A DNA stretch of 13,565 nucleotides from Bacillota bacterium (GCA_023404715.1 JAEYAR010000067.1:1-13565); one strand, 5' to 3'. Shown: positions 1-6,375, counted from the first letter of the stretch. The notes: generated from the sequence alone by a model not told the origin. Numbers and translations: made by a program.

Positions 1-1
1 A

Positions 2-18
2 GGGGGCTGGAAGCCCCC
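2..18. other. Short GC-rich hairpin at window edge
   Basis: GGGGGCT (2-8) and AGCCCCC (12-18) form a 7-bp stem with a GGA loop. It could be the stem of a terminator for a gene outside the window, read on the minus strand, but the sequence where a T-run would lie is cut off. It may also be an outer part of the repeat element that begins at 34. Confidence 0.3.
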
Positions 19-33
19 GAGAGTGGCCGCTTC

Positions 34-271
34 AAGGGGTTACAGGGGAGTCCAGAGGGGACGAAGGGGGAAATCGGAATCCCCCTGTCCCCTTTGGCCC
101 CAGCGGAGCGCGTTCCCCCGCCGGAGGTATTGGCGTATTCGCACGCTGTACGTAACCATGTGTATGATTGCACCTGCCTCCGGCGGAGACATGCGCTCCG
201 CTGAGGCCAGGGGGACCAGGGGGGATTGCGATTTCCCCCCTTAGGTCCCCCTGGACCCCCATAACCCCCTT
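34..271. repeat. Large imperfect inverted repeat (about 94-bp arms)
   Basis: Left arm 34-127 and right arm 177-271 are imperfect reverse complements around a 49-bp centre. Matching blocks in order are AAGGGGTTACAGGGG with AAGGGGGTTATGGGGG, GGGGAAATCGGAATCCCCC-like runs, CAGCGGAGCGC, and CCGGAGG (121-127) with CCTCCGG (177-183). Open frames on both strands here look like low-complexity R/P/G-rich shadows with no RBS. As RNA it would fold into a very long hairpin. It resembles a non-coding intergenic repeat of the MITE or REP-like kind; copy number cannot be judged from one window. No gene is seen between 1 and 573. Confidence 0.65.
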
Positions 272-319
272 AAAACGCTGGGTCAGCCGCACCATCGGGC
301 GGGCGCGCTAGAATATTAC

Positions 320-357
320 GGGATGCCCTGAATGACCGCTAACGCGGTCGGCATCCC
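320..357. other. Bulged 14-bp hairpin, possible terminator
   Basis: GGGATGCC (320-327) pairs with GGCATCCC (350-357), and GACCGC (334-339) pairs with GCGGTC (344-349) around a TAAC loop. CTGAAT (328-333) is left as a one-sided bulge. A short T-run lies at about 373-377 on the plus strand, too far away for a canonical intrinsic terminator. It may end transcription from upstream or be a protein or RNA binding structure. The rest of 272-490 shows nothing recognisable. Confidence 0.4.
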
Positions 358-497
358 TCCATGACCGCGCGCCTTTTTCGCCCGCTGGTACGTCTGGAAG
401 CATGGTTGGCTCCCACATTTCAAAACAGCAACAGATCACAAAAAACTTTGCGTAAGCAATCTTTTCCTCTCCATTACAAAATAATCTTTGCAAACGC

Positions 498-526
498 TTG
501 ACACAGTAAGCTGCGAATGCTAAAAT
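498..526 (+). promoter_or_regulatory. Sigma-A-type promoter of the 92-aa gene
   Basis: A perfect -35 TTGACA (498-503) is followed by a 17-bp spacer and a -10 TAAAAT (521-526). The expected start near 533 leaves a leader of about 40 nt before the ATG at 574. The -10 overlaps the 28-bp palindrome described separately, so the promoter is probably controlled. Confidence 0.8.
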
Positions 527-550
527 AATAATGCGATCGCAAAATTATTT
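523..550. promoter_or_regulatory. 28-bp near-palindrome, putative operator
   Basis: The two 14-bp halves (523-536 and 537-550) are reverse complements at 12 of 14 positions: AAATAAT at one end, ATTATTT at the other, GCGATCGC (533-540) in the middle. It covers most of the -10 and the likely transcription start of the promoter at 498-526, a classic repressor position. An 8-bp direct repeat TGCGAATG (512-519 and 552-559), 40 bp apart, flanks it. No regulator for it can be named. Confidence 0.6.
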
Positions 551-573
551 ATGCGAATGGAGAATAATAAATA

Positions 574-852
574 ATGCAAACCAGCTTTATTAAAAATTTT
601 CATAACGCCATGGAAGACTCTATGTACGACCTATGTACACGCAATAGACTGAACCCGAAATACGTGAAAATACAAGAGACCTACCAACGCCTCCTGAACG
701 AGATGATGCAGTGCGCGGATCATTGCCCCGATAAGCCCTGCGATGAAATTGAGGAGCTCTCCAATGCGCTCAAGGCTATGGACGAGGATTGGATTTACTT
801 TCAAGGCTTCCTCGACTGCGTCGCGCTGCTCAAGGAAATCCACGTGCTGTAG
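574..852 (+). CDS. Small hypothetical protein (92 aa), possibly DUF6809-like
   Basis: A 92-aa soluble, largely helical protein with no signal peptide or membrane segment. The ATG at 574 is preceded by GGAG (559-562) at 11 nt and by a strong promoter. The layout (a helical N-terminal half with YQRLLNEM, an acidic middle around residues 55-70, and a C-terminal W..F..GF....LLKE helix) recalls small clostridial proteins of the DUF6809 type, but this is a resemblance from memory. Several cysteines (C22, C47, C51, C56, C80) are present, with C47/C51/C56 spaced somewhat like a metal site; this could be chance. Function is unknown. It converges on the Imm-5-like gene, with 41 bp between them and no clear terminator. 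Confidence 0.75.
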   Translation: MQTSFIKNFHNAMEDSMYDLCTRNRLNPKYVKIQETYQRLLNEMMQCADHCPDKPCDEIEELSNALKAMDEDWIYFQGFLDCVALLKEIHVL

Positions 853-893
853 CAAAGCCCTTTCCTAAGCGCGTGTCCGGCGCATGCGTCCAT

Positions 894-1421
894 TCAGCAG
901 TACCAGTTGATCTTCGCCGGGTTCTGCTCGTCCTTTACCGCGATGGCCGCCAGCGCCGCCTCCATCTTCGCGCATTCCTCTGCCGCGATTTGCTCGTACG
1001 TTTCGGCGCTTTCGTGCAGGCCGACGCGATCATAAGCGATCGCCGCCGCGCCGTAAAACGCGATGCCCAACGAGCTCGTGGGCGTATAGAGCGAGGCCGC
1101 CGCCGCCGCGATTGCACGCGCGGCGGCTTGCGCCGCGGGGCTTGCCTCCGCTTCCCTGGCTGCTGCGTTTACGGCCGAGGCACGCTTTTTTACGTCGGCG
1201 ATTTGAGCATTGCCCGCCAGGCAATTATCAACCGACTCCAACGCTTCCTTTGGGCGTTCGTCCGCCGGGCATTCCTTCTGATAAATCGAAAGGATGTGCT
1301 CTTTAGCGTAATCCGCGCACCAGCGCGCAATCGTCTGCTGGCTCTGCGTCTCGATTAACCGCATTAGCGCATGAATGTAGGGCGACTGGGCGCTCCCGAG
1401 CATTTTTCTTAGCTTCGCCAT
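894..1421 (-). CDS. Imm-5-like putative immunity protein
   Basis: A 175-aa alanine-rich helical protein. Residues about 30-62 (W34, then CPADERPKEALE at 51-62) followed by an Ala-rich block (residues 80-110, VNAAAREAE and AARAIAAAAAS) fit the Imm-5-like putative immunity family, whose members share W...C, a DxRPRxAIEA-like motif, and repeated AAxAAxxAA helices. Proteins of this family are predicted to neutralise cognate polymorphic toxins in the cytoplasm; few if any have been tested. No signal peptide is seen. GGGGAG lies just upstream of the ATG at 1421. No toxin gene is nearby, so it may be an orphan immunity gene or have another role. The terminal NWYC is unusual. Confidence 0.72.
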   Translation of the reverse strand: MAKLRKMLGSAQSPYIHALMRLIETQSQQTIARWCADYAKEHILSIYQKECPADERPKEALESVDNCLAGNAQIADVKKRASAVNAAAREAEASPAAQAAARAIAAAAASLYTPTSSLGIAFYGAAAIAYDRVGLHESAETYEQIAAEECAKMEAALAAIAVKDEQNPAKINWYC

Positions 1422-1480
1422 ATCGTCTCTCCCCGTTTCTTATCGTTTATCCGCCTGTGCGCTTGGTTCATCCCTCATAA

Positions 1481-1509
1481 AGTATACCATAGGCCGAACG
1501 CATTTTCAG
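1481..1509 (-). promoter_or_regulatory. Promoter of the Imm-5-like gene
   Basis: On the minus strand, -35 CTGAAA (1509-1504), a 17-bp spacer and -10 TATACT (1486-1481) lie about 60 bp upstream of the ATG at 1421. The -10 is strong and the -35 matches consensus at four of six positions. Confidence 0.5.
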
Positions 1510-1550
1510 CTCTTTTCTGCAATCGGCATCGCCACATAGGCAAAAATAGC

Positions 1551-1608
1551 ATAAGGCTTTTACCCTCGCGCTGACTGGTTATCACCCCGCGCTTGGCCAA
1601 AGCCTTAT
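1551..1608 (-). terminator. Inverted repeat, possible weak terminator
   Basis: ATAAGGCTTT (1551-1560) and AAAGCCTTAT (1599-1608) form a perfect 10-bp inverted repeat with 38 nt between, which contains CGCG blocks that could pair internally. On the minus strand the repeat is followed by GCTATTTTTG, so it may end transcription of the small gene at 1631-1801. The long loop makes it atypical; an operator for a dimeric regulator is the alternative. Confidence 0.35.
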
Positions 1609-1630
1609 CGTATATGTAATCGTTTAATGG

Positions 1631-1801
1631 CTATAGGTCGTCCGCATCCTGCACAGGGCGGTCGTCGTCCTCCTCCAAGGGCGTTCCGGTGTAGCTGCCC
1701 TGAACGTCTGAAGGGATGGGCGCTTCTTCGCCGGCCTCCCGCTCCTCGCGCCCTTTGCGCTGCCACGTTCGGATCATCCGCGGCAATTTGCGTTTCATCA
1801 T
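1631..1801 (-). CDS. Small acidic-tailed hypothetical protein (56 aa)
   Basis: The start chosen is the ATG at 1801, with AAGGAG (1813-1808) six nt upstream; a longer frame would begin with a TTG lying just 5' of that ribosome binding site, which argues against it. The protein begins with a basic segment (MMKRKLPRMIRTWQRKGREE) and ends in an acidic, Gly/Thr-containing tail (SYTGTPLEEDDDRPVQDADD, then L). The tail recalls short conserved clostridial proteins ending in PVQDADDL, but no named family is assigned. No membrane segment or cysteine motif is seen. A weak promoter (TTGGCA, 15-bp spacer, TAAAAT; 1876-1850 on the minus strand) precedes it. Confidence 0.68.
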   Translation of the reverse strand: MMKRKLPRMIRTWQRKGREEREAGEEAPIPSDVQGSYTGTPLEEDDDRPVQDADDL

Positions 1802-1884
1802 GCATCGCTCCTTCAATAGATGGTGGTTCTAGTATGCACAGGGCTGCGCATTTTACCCCCATCCGAAATATGCCAATTGCCCGA

Positions 1885-1913
1885 AACCCATCGCTCATTA
1901 CGCGCGATGGGTT
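1885..1913. other. 10-bp inverted repeat next to a promoter
   Basis: AACCCATCGC (1885-1894) and GCGATGGGTT (1904-1913) are perfect reverse complements separated by 9 nt. The right arm reaches into the -35 hexamer of the coiled-coil gene promoter (1912-1917). It may be an operator, or a terminator stem for plus-strand readthrough, since GACGTTTTC follows. It also lies upstream of the minus-strand small gene. Confidence 0.5.
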
Positions 1914-1940
1914 GACGTTTTCTGCGCGATCGTTTAGAAT
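1912..1940 (+). promoter_or_regulatory. Promoter of the coiled-coil gene
   Basis: -35 TTGACG (1912-1917), 17-bp spacer, -10 TAGAAT (1935-1940). The expected start near 1947 leaves a 43-nt leader with GAGGAG before the ATG at 1990. Confidence 0.75.
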
Positions 1941-1989
1941 GAGCCATCACACATTTTGAGGCGTCCGCGCCCCTTGAGGAGTTTTATCG

Positions 1990-2343
1990 ATGAACGAAGA
2001 AGTACTCGCTGCCCTTCGGCAGCTACAGGCGGAGTTCAGCCAATTCCGCACGGAAATCCATGCCGAGCTCGAACAGACGCGCGCGGGCGTGAGCCGCGCT
2101 TCCGGCGAGGTGATGCGCGCGCGCACGGCTGTCGAGCAGATCAAGTCCGACATCAGCCGCCAATTCGACGCGCTGGAGGTCTCGCTCGACGAGCGCGCAG
2201 GCACCGATCCGGAGCTCGCAGAGCGCATCGCCGCGCTGTGCGAAGAGGTGGATGAGCTGCGCGACGAGCTCTACGTCGTCAAATCCATCGTCAAGTCGTA
2301 CGATAAGCGGCTGCGAAGGCCCCCGGAAAAGCCCGAGGATTGA
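1990..2343 (+). CDS. Coiled-coil hypothetical protein (117 aa)
   Basis: A 117-aa, highly charged, almost entirely helical protein. Residues about 3-105 show heptad-like hydrophobic spacing (LAALRQLQAEFSQF, then VEQIKSDISRQFDALEVSL, then IAALCEEVDELRDELYVVKSIV), ending in a basic/Pro tail KRLRRPPEKPED. There is no membrane segment, signal peptide or catalytic motif. It probably oligomerises as a coiled coil; the partner is unknown. GAGGAG lies well placed before the ATG, and a strong promoter precedes it. Its stop is 4 bp from the convergent sugar-transferase stop, with no terminator between, so opposing transcripts must overlap. Confidence 0.75.
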   Translation: MNEEVLAALRQLQAEFSQFRTEIHAELEQTRAGVSRASGEVMRARTAVEQIKSDISRQFDALEVSLDERAGTDPELAERIAALCEEVDELRDELYVVKSIVKSYDKRLRRPPEKPED

Positions 2344-2347
2344 TCGC

Positions 2348-3736
2348 TCACATCGCCTTTCGATCCTCCGAATCTTCTCCCGCCGCCTCGCCGAACGCCT
2401 CGGTGCTGTCGGTTTTAAAGAAAACCGTCAGCGTGCGCAGGATCAGCTTGATGTCCAGCCACGCGCTGTAGCGTTCGATGTACAGCAGGTCCATGATCAT
2501 CTTATCCTTGGGCGACGTGTTGTACTTCCCCTCGATCTGCGCATAGCCCGTAAGCCCTGCCTTGACCTTTAGGCGATACGAGAATTCCGGTACGTCGCGG
2601 GTATACTGCGTCACGTTCTCCAGCATCTCCGGCCGCGGCCCTACGAGGCTCATGTCGCCCCGTAGGATGTTGAAAAGCTGCGGCAGCTCGTCCAATCGAC
2701 ATTTGCGCAGCACGCGCCCTACGGGCGTGATGCGATCGTCGCCCTTCGTCGCCGAATGCTGTACCCCCTCGCCATTGTCCGCCCGCATCGTGCGGAACTT
2801 GAGGATTTCAAACACCTCTCCGCCGCGCGTCGCCCGCCGCTGCCGGTAGATGACCGGTCCCCTATCGCCGATCTTGATGGCGGCGGCGCAAATGATCATT
2901 ACCGGGCTGAGGATCAGCAGCGCGCAAAGCGAGAGCGTGATGTCCATCGTCCGCTTGACGATGCGCTGCTCGATGGAGAGCGCCCCGTTTTCCAAATCCA
3001 AAAAGGGCATGTCGTCCAGCACGATATGCTCCGCGCTGTGCGTGATGACGTCCGCCACGTCCATGTGGATATAGATGTTCTTGTTCAGCGCATAGCAGCG
3101 CTCCGCAAGCCTTACGCGCACGTCGGCGGGCACGCCGTAGAAAAATACCGTGTCGCAGGACTCCATCGCCTCGCCGATTCGCCCGTCCTGGTAATCGCAA
3201 ACCTGCCCGACGGCGTATTGCAGCGGCAGCCGCTCGATCTTGCGAACGATCGCCGCCGCGTCGCATCCCGGCGCCGTGACGAGCAGGCACCGCTGCGGCG
3301 TATGAAAACGGAAAAAGAGGCGGTTCGCCGCGCGCACGAACAGGGCGATCAAAGCGCACTGCAGCGCCATCGTCAGCAGCAGCCACCAGATGTCCGGCCC
3401 GAAGAGGACGAGGTGGTCGTTGTTGGCCTCGTTGACGTTCATGATCTGGAGTTGCAGGTACGTCACCACATCGGTCAGCATGACCGCGAGCGACAGGGAG
3501 ATCGCGATCGGCCGGCTCTTTTGCCTGCCAACCGCGAAGCCTCCATAGACCGATATCATCACCACGCCGAAGAGAAAGAACGTCAGCAGCGTGACCGCGG
3601 CGGTGCGCGAGATCACCAGTATCTGCCAGTTATTGACGGACAGGCAGATGAAAAACGTAGCGCACAGCAGCAGGTAGAGCGCCGCCTTCATGCCCAGCAC
3701 CGCGACCTCCGAGAGCAGCCGCTTATCCTTTTTCAT
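2348..3736 (-). CDS. Polyprenyl-phosphate sugar phosphotransferase (exopolysaccharide initiation)
   Basis: A 462-aa integral membrane enzyme of the bacterial sugar transferase family (PF02397, WbaP/CpsE type), expected to move a sugar phosphate from a UDP-sugar to undecaprenyl phosphate and start a cell-surface glycan. Residues 10-140 hold about four or five hydrophobic segments; 145-240 look like the Rossmann-like linker domain of such proteins. The catalytic part begins at KRTMD (261), with a membrane-embedded helix (265-290), YRQRR (297-301), LKFRTMRAD (312-320), the Asp-Glu catalytic pair in RLDELPQL (347-354), GDMSLVGPRPE (360-370) and VKAGLTGYAQ (391-400). Length is normal. The ATG lies 2 nt after the stop of the C39-like gene, so translation is probably coupled. 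No other glycan genes are nearby, and the sugar is unknown. Confidence 0.93.
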   Translation of the reverse strand: MKKDKRLLSEVAVLGMKAALYLLLCATFFICLSVNNWQILVISRTAAVTLLTFFLFGVVMISVYGGFAVGRQKSRPIAISLSLAVMLTDVVTYLQLQIMNVNEANNDHLVLFGPDIWWLLLTMALQCALIALFVRAANRLFFRFHTPQRCLLVTAPGCDAAAIVRKIERLPLQYAVGQVCDYQDGRIGEAMESCDTVFFYGVPADVRVRLAERCYALNKNIYIHMDVADVITHSAEHIVLDDMPFLDLENGALSIEQRIVKRTMDITLSLCALLILSPVMIICAAAIKIGDRGPVIYRQRRATRGGEVFEILKFRTMRADNGEGVQHSATKGDDRITPVGRVLRKCRLDELPQLFNILRGDMSLVGPRPEMLENVTQYTRDVPEFSYRLKVKAGLTGYAQIEGKYNTSPKDKMIMDLLYIERYSAWLDIKLILRTLTVFFKTDSTEAFGEAAGEDSEDRKAM

Positions 3737-3738
3737 CG

Positions 3739-4392
3739 TCAGTCCCCGTTTCCAACGTGATAGAGCAGGTTAAAGTCGGCGGCCATCTGCACCGGCACCC
3801 AGTACATCGCGTAACCCGTCGCCGCACCCACGGCAAGGCCCACCCGATTGCAGACTTCAAACTCGATTTCGCTGCCCGGGACAACCTCGCGCACGCGGTC
3901 CATCACGCGCGCATCCGCGCTCTCGCAGAAGGAATCGACGACCAACGCCTGCCTCTCCCCGCCCTGCACGCGCCCCTTGCACAGCAGCACGATGTGCCCC
4001 GCGCGGATGTTGCTGAGCGCGACCCCGCGCCCGCCCGACAGGTGCCTCCAGAGCGCCTCGTGGTCGTTCAGATGCCCGTCCATGCGGTAGTCAAAGCCGA
4101 GCTGCGCAGCCCTGCCCTGTTCCTTGAGGGCGGCGAGCAGTGCAGGCCGGTCCGTGCCGTCGTCCCCGCGTCCGCCGAAATGAACGGAGAAGTCGGCCGC
4201 CTCCTCGACGTCGATGCGCGCGCCCGTCATCCACTCGACCGCGTGCGCGAGCGAGAAGATGCCGCAGCCCGCGGCATGCAGGTCTTCGCCGTCGCCCTTA
4301 TAGGCGTAGGGGTACGCCCATTCCCGGCAACGCTGGTTGCAGATGCGCAGGCTTTTATCCTCATAGGAAATCTCGATCGTCTTTCCCGTCAT
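3739..4392 (-). CDS. C39-like cysteine peptidase domain protein
   Basis: A 217-aa protein with the layout of a papain-like C39 peptidase (PF13529-like). The candidate nucleophile is C43 in AAGCGIFSLAHAVEWMTG, with H133 in AGHIVLL and D153 in ALVVDSF at the usual distances. No signal peptide or membrane helix is seen, so it is predicted cytoplasmic unless exported another way. The ATG at 4392 is preferred because AAAGGAA sits 7-8 nt upstream, and a longer frame (to 4497) would overlap the LysR gene. It is the first gene of an operon with the sugar transferase. This pairing is unusual; a role in processing or controlling a glycan or peptide product is only a guess. It could also be a catalytically inactive C39-like domain. 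Confidence 0.75.
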   Translation of the reverse strand: MTGKTIEISYEDKSLRICNQRCREWAYPYAYKGDGEDLHAAGCGIFSLAHAVEWMTGARIDVEEAADFSVHFGGRGDDGTDRPALLAALKEQGRAAQLGFDYRMDGHLNDHEALWRHLSGGRGVALSNIRAGHIVLLCKGRVQGGERQALVVDSFCESADARVMDRVREVVPGSEIEFEVCNRVGLAVGAATGYAMYWVPVQMAADFNLLYHVGNGD

Positions 4393-4441
4393 TTTTGTAG
4401 TTCCTTTCGATGTCGCGCCCATCCACGAGCGTCTCGATACC

Positions 4442-4470
4442 ATGTTAAAACGATACGCCCCGCTTGTCAA
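4442..4470 (-). promoter_or_regulatory. Promoter of the C39-like / sugar transferase operon
   Basis: On the minus strand, consensus -35 TTGACA (4470-4465), 17-bp spacer and -10 TAACAT (4447-4442), about 50 bp upstream of the ATG at 4392. The -35 overlaps the last codon and stop (TGA, 4469-4467) of the LysR gene, so the operon can be expressed independently of it. Confidence 0.7.
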
Positions 4471-5354
4471 CGCTCTTTTTCGCCCCAATCCGCGCAAAGA
4501 CGCGAAAAAACGCGAAGCGGCGGCGATAAAAACTTATCCTTGTGGTAACAAAGGCAAAAATTCCGCTCAAAGCGGGCATCCTCCACCACTACCTCGCACA
4601 GCTCGCCCGTGCTAAGCTCCTCTTCAACGAGGCGGCGGGAGATAACCGTAACGCCCAGCCCCGCGCGCACCGCCGCGACAATGGCCTGCGCGTTGTTGCA
4701 GGTCCACCGCTCGCGGATCGATACGCCGCAAGCGATCAACCCCTGCTCGAACAGCTCGCGCGTGCCGCTGCCCTGCTCGCGCAGGGCGAAGGGCAAGCCC
4801 TCCAGTTCCGCCAAACGCACGCGATCACGCCCCCCGAGCGGGCCGTCCGGCGCGCTCACCAGCACGAGCCTGTCGCGAATCACGGGCTGTGATACGATCT
4901 CCGCGTGCTTGACGATCCCCTCAACGAGCGCCATATCCAGCTCGCTTTGCAGAATCTTTTCTTCAATCGCGGATGAATTGTCCACCCGTACCTGGCACGA
5001 GACGCCGGGGCACTGCACCTCCAGCTCCTGTACCAGCGGGCTCATGACGCAGGCGCCCACGGTCACGGTCGCCCCCAGCACCACGCGCAGGCTATCCACC
5101 CCGTTGCGCATGGTCGATTCCATGTCGTCCGAAAGCGCGAGCAGCCTGCGCGCATATTCGGCCAGTCGCTCGCCCGCGGGCGTAATCACGAGCCTGCGCC
5201 CAATGCGGTCGAACAGCAGCGCGTCGTAGTGCGCCTCCAGCTCGGACACCGCGCCGCTGACGGAGGGCTGGGCGATGTAGAGCGCGCGGGCAGCGGCGCT
5301 CATGCTACCGCTATCTACGACCGCAAGGAATACGCGCAAGTGACGAAGCGTCAT
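4467..5354 (-). CDS. LysR-family transcriptional regulator
   Basis: A 295-aa LysR-type regulator of normal length. Residues 2-60 form the winged helix-turn-helix (MTLRHLRVFLAVVDSGSMSA, then AARALYIAQPSVSGAVSELE and RRLVITPAGE); residues about 88-290 are the periplasmic-binding-like effector domain (VRLAELEGLPFALREQGSGT region; VRAGLGVTVISRRLVEEELS). Overall it is closest to the CysL/CysB-like type by eye, but the effector is unknown. It is divergent from the ABC importer and shares an interlocked promoter region with it, so it probably controls that importer and itself. The ATG at 5354 fits the family N-terminus; a GGGTGAG stretch lies just upstream and is only a modest RBS. Confidence 0.95.
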   Translation of the reverse strand: MTLRHLRVFLAVVDSGSMSAAARALYIAQPSVSGAVSELEAHYDALLFDRIGRRLVITPAGERLAEYARRLLALSDDMESTMRNGVDSLRVVLGATVTVGACVMSPLVQELEVQCPGVSCQVRVDNSSAIEEKILQSELDMALVEGIVKHAEIVSQPVIRDRLVLVSAPDGPLGGRDRVRLAELEGLPFALREQGSGTRELFEQGLIACGVSIRERWTCNNAQAIVAAVRAGLGVTVISRRLVEEELSTGELCEVVVEDARFERNFCLCYHKDKFLSPPLRVFSRLCADWGEKER

Positions 5355-5371
5355 GCGCTCACCCGCTTTCC

Positions 5372-5387
5372 ATAGGCATTTTCCTAT
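5372..5387. promoter_or_regulatory. Candidate LysR-binding palindrome
   Basis: ATAGG (5372-5376) and CCTAT (5383-5387) form an inverted repeat with a 6-nt centre, about the size of LysR-type sites. It lies in the leader between the LysR gene's -10 and its ATG, a position suited to autorepression. Assignment is inferred from position and form. Confidence 0.4.
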
Positions 5388-5399
5388 TCGTATTACTCT

Positions 5400-5428
5400 A
5401 TTTTATTATTTTACAGGCGGCACGTCAA
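5400..5428 (-). promoter_or_regulatory. Promoter of the LysR gene
   Basis: On the minus strand, -35 TTGACG (5428-5423), 17-bp spacer, -10 TAAAAT (5405-5400). It runs opposite to, and interleaves with, the importer promoter: each -35 lies in the other's spacer. Confidence 0.65.
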
Positions 5429-5438
5429 GCGGTATAAT
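5410..5438 (+). promoter_or_regulatory. Promoter of the ABC importer operon
   Basis: -35 TTTACA (5410-5415), 17-bp spacer, -10 TATAAT (5433-5438). The start near 5445 leaves only about 25 nt before the ATG, with no room for a cobalamin or other riboswitch. No Fur-like palindrome was recognised. Confidence 0.75.
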
Positions 5439-5469
5439 GGGTCAAACCATATGATAAAGGGGTTTTCAC

Positions 5470-6375
5470 ATGCGCAAATGGCTATTTTCTCTTTTATTCC
5501 TCCTGTTGATCCCGCTGACCGCCCTGGGCGAAACCTCCTTTACGGATGCATCCGGACGGGATCTGACCTTTGAATCAGCGCCCAGGCGCGTCGTCTCGCT
5601 CTACGGTTCCTTTGCCGAGACCTGGCTGCTGGCGGGGGGCGAGCTGGTGGGCGCCACGCAGGATGCCGTCGCCGAACGCGGCCTCCTCCTGGGCGAGGGC
5701 GTTCAGATCGTCGGCACGGTCAAGGAGCCCAATATGGAGGCCGTGCTCGCCCTCGACCCGGATTTTGTCATCCTCTCCGCGGACATCGCCGCGCAGGCGC
5801 CTGCTGCCGGGCTGCTCGACCAGCTCGGCATCCCCTGCGCGGCCTTTCGCGTGGATACGTTTGAGGATTACCGCGCCATGCTGCGCGTCTTTTGTGATCT
5901 GACAGGGCGGGACGACCTTTACGCGCAATATGGCGAGGCCGTCGCGGCGCAGATCGATGCGGTGCGCGCCGCCGTCAGCGGCCATCGCTCGCCGAGCGTA
6001 TTGCTGCTGCGTGCTTATGGCAGCGGCGTCAAGGCCAAGGGCGAGGATAACATCGCCGGCGTCATGCTTTCCGATCTGGGGGCGGACAACATCGTCAGCC
6101 GCCACGATTCCCTGCTGGAGGATCTCTCCATGGAGGCCATCGTCGCGGAAGATCCTGAATTTATCTTTATTACCGTCATGGGCGCCGACGAAGACGCCGC
6201 GCTGGCCTTTGTAGACGCGCATTTAGGTCAGGACCCCGCCTGGCAGGGCCTCAAGGCCGTGCGTGAGGGCCGCCTCATCGTGCTGCCCAAGGAACTGTTC
6301 CACTATAAGCCCAATGCGCGATGGGGGGAAAGCTATGCGTATCTCGCGAAAATCCTCTACCCGCAGTGCTTCTAA
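5470..6375 (+). CDS. Substrate-binding protein of FecCD/BtuF-type ABC importer
   Basis: A 301-aa binding protein of the PF01497 type (BtuF/FhuD/FepB class), which captures an iron chelate, haem, cobalamin or oxyanion and delivers it to the permease. It has a Sec signal peptide (MRKWLFSLLFLLLIPLTALG, residues 1-20) and the family opening at 26-60 (DASGRDLTFESAPRRVVSL, then FAETWLLAGG), with a long central helix and a second lobe from about 180. There is no lipobox cysteine near the signal peptide end: the ALG-ET junction looks like a signal peptidase I site, whereas monoderm binding proteins are usually lipoproteins. AAAGGGG precedes the ATG at 7 nt. Its 3' end overlaps the permease start by 41 bp. 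The substrate cannot be told from sequence. Confidence 0.9.
   Translation: MRKWLFSLLFLLLIPLTALGETSFTDASGRDLTFESAPRRVVSLYGSFAETWLLAGGELVGATQDAVAERGLLLGEGVQIVGTVKEPNMEAVLALDPDFVILSADIAAQAPAAGLLDQLGIPCAAFRVDTFEDYRAMLRVFCDLTGRDDLYAQYGEAVAAQIDAVRAAVSGHRSPSVLLLRAYGSGVKAKGEDNIAGVMLSDLGADNIVSRHDSLLEDLSMEAIVAEDPEFIFITVMGADEDAALAFVDAHLGQDPAWQGLKAVREGRLIVLPKELFHYKPNARWGESYAYLAKILYPQCF

Noticed and set aside
23..295. Overlapping open frames on both strands (73 and 87 aa)
   Set aside because: They lie across the large inverted repeat, have low-complexity R/P/G content and no convincing RBS.
1627..1959. 110-aa open frame on the plus strand opposite the 56-aa gene
   Set aside because: No RBS and Pro/Arg-rich shadow composition; the minus-strand gene has AAGGAG and a coherent acidic tail.
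2756..3760. 334-aa open frame on the plus strand
   Set aside because: Antisense shadow of the sugar transferase; composition is Arg/His/Asp-rich, with no family match or RBS.
3757..4548. 263-aa open frame on the plus strand
   Set aside because: Antisense shadow of the C39-like gene and LysR 3' end; lacks family features.
5355..5469. Cobalamin riboswitch before the BtuF-like operon
   Set aside because: The predicted leader is about 25 nt, far too short, and no B12-box-like sequence is seen.
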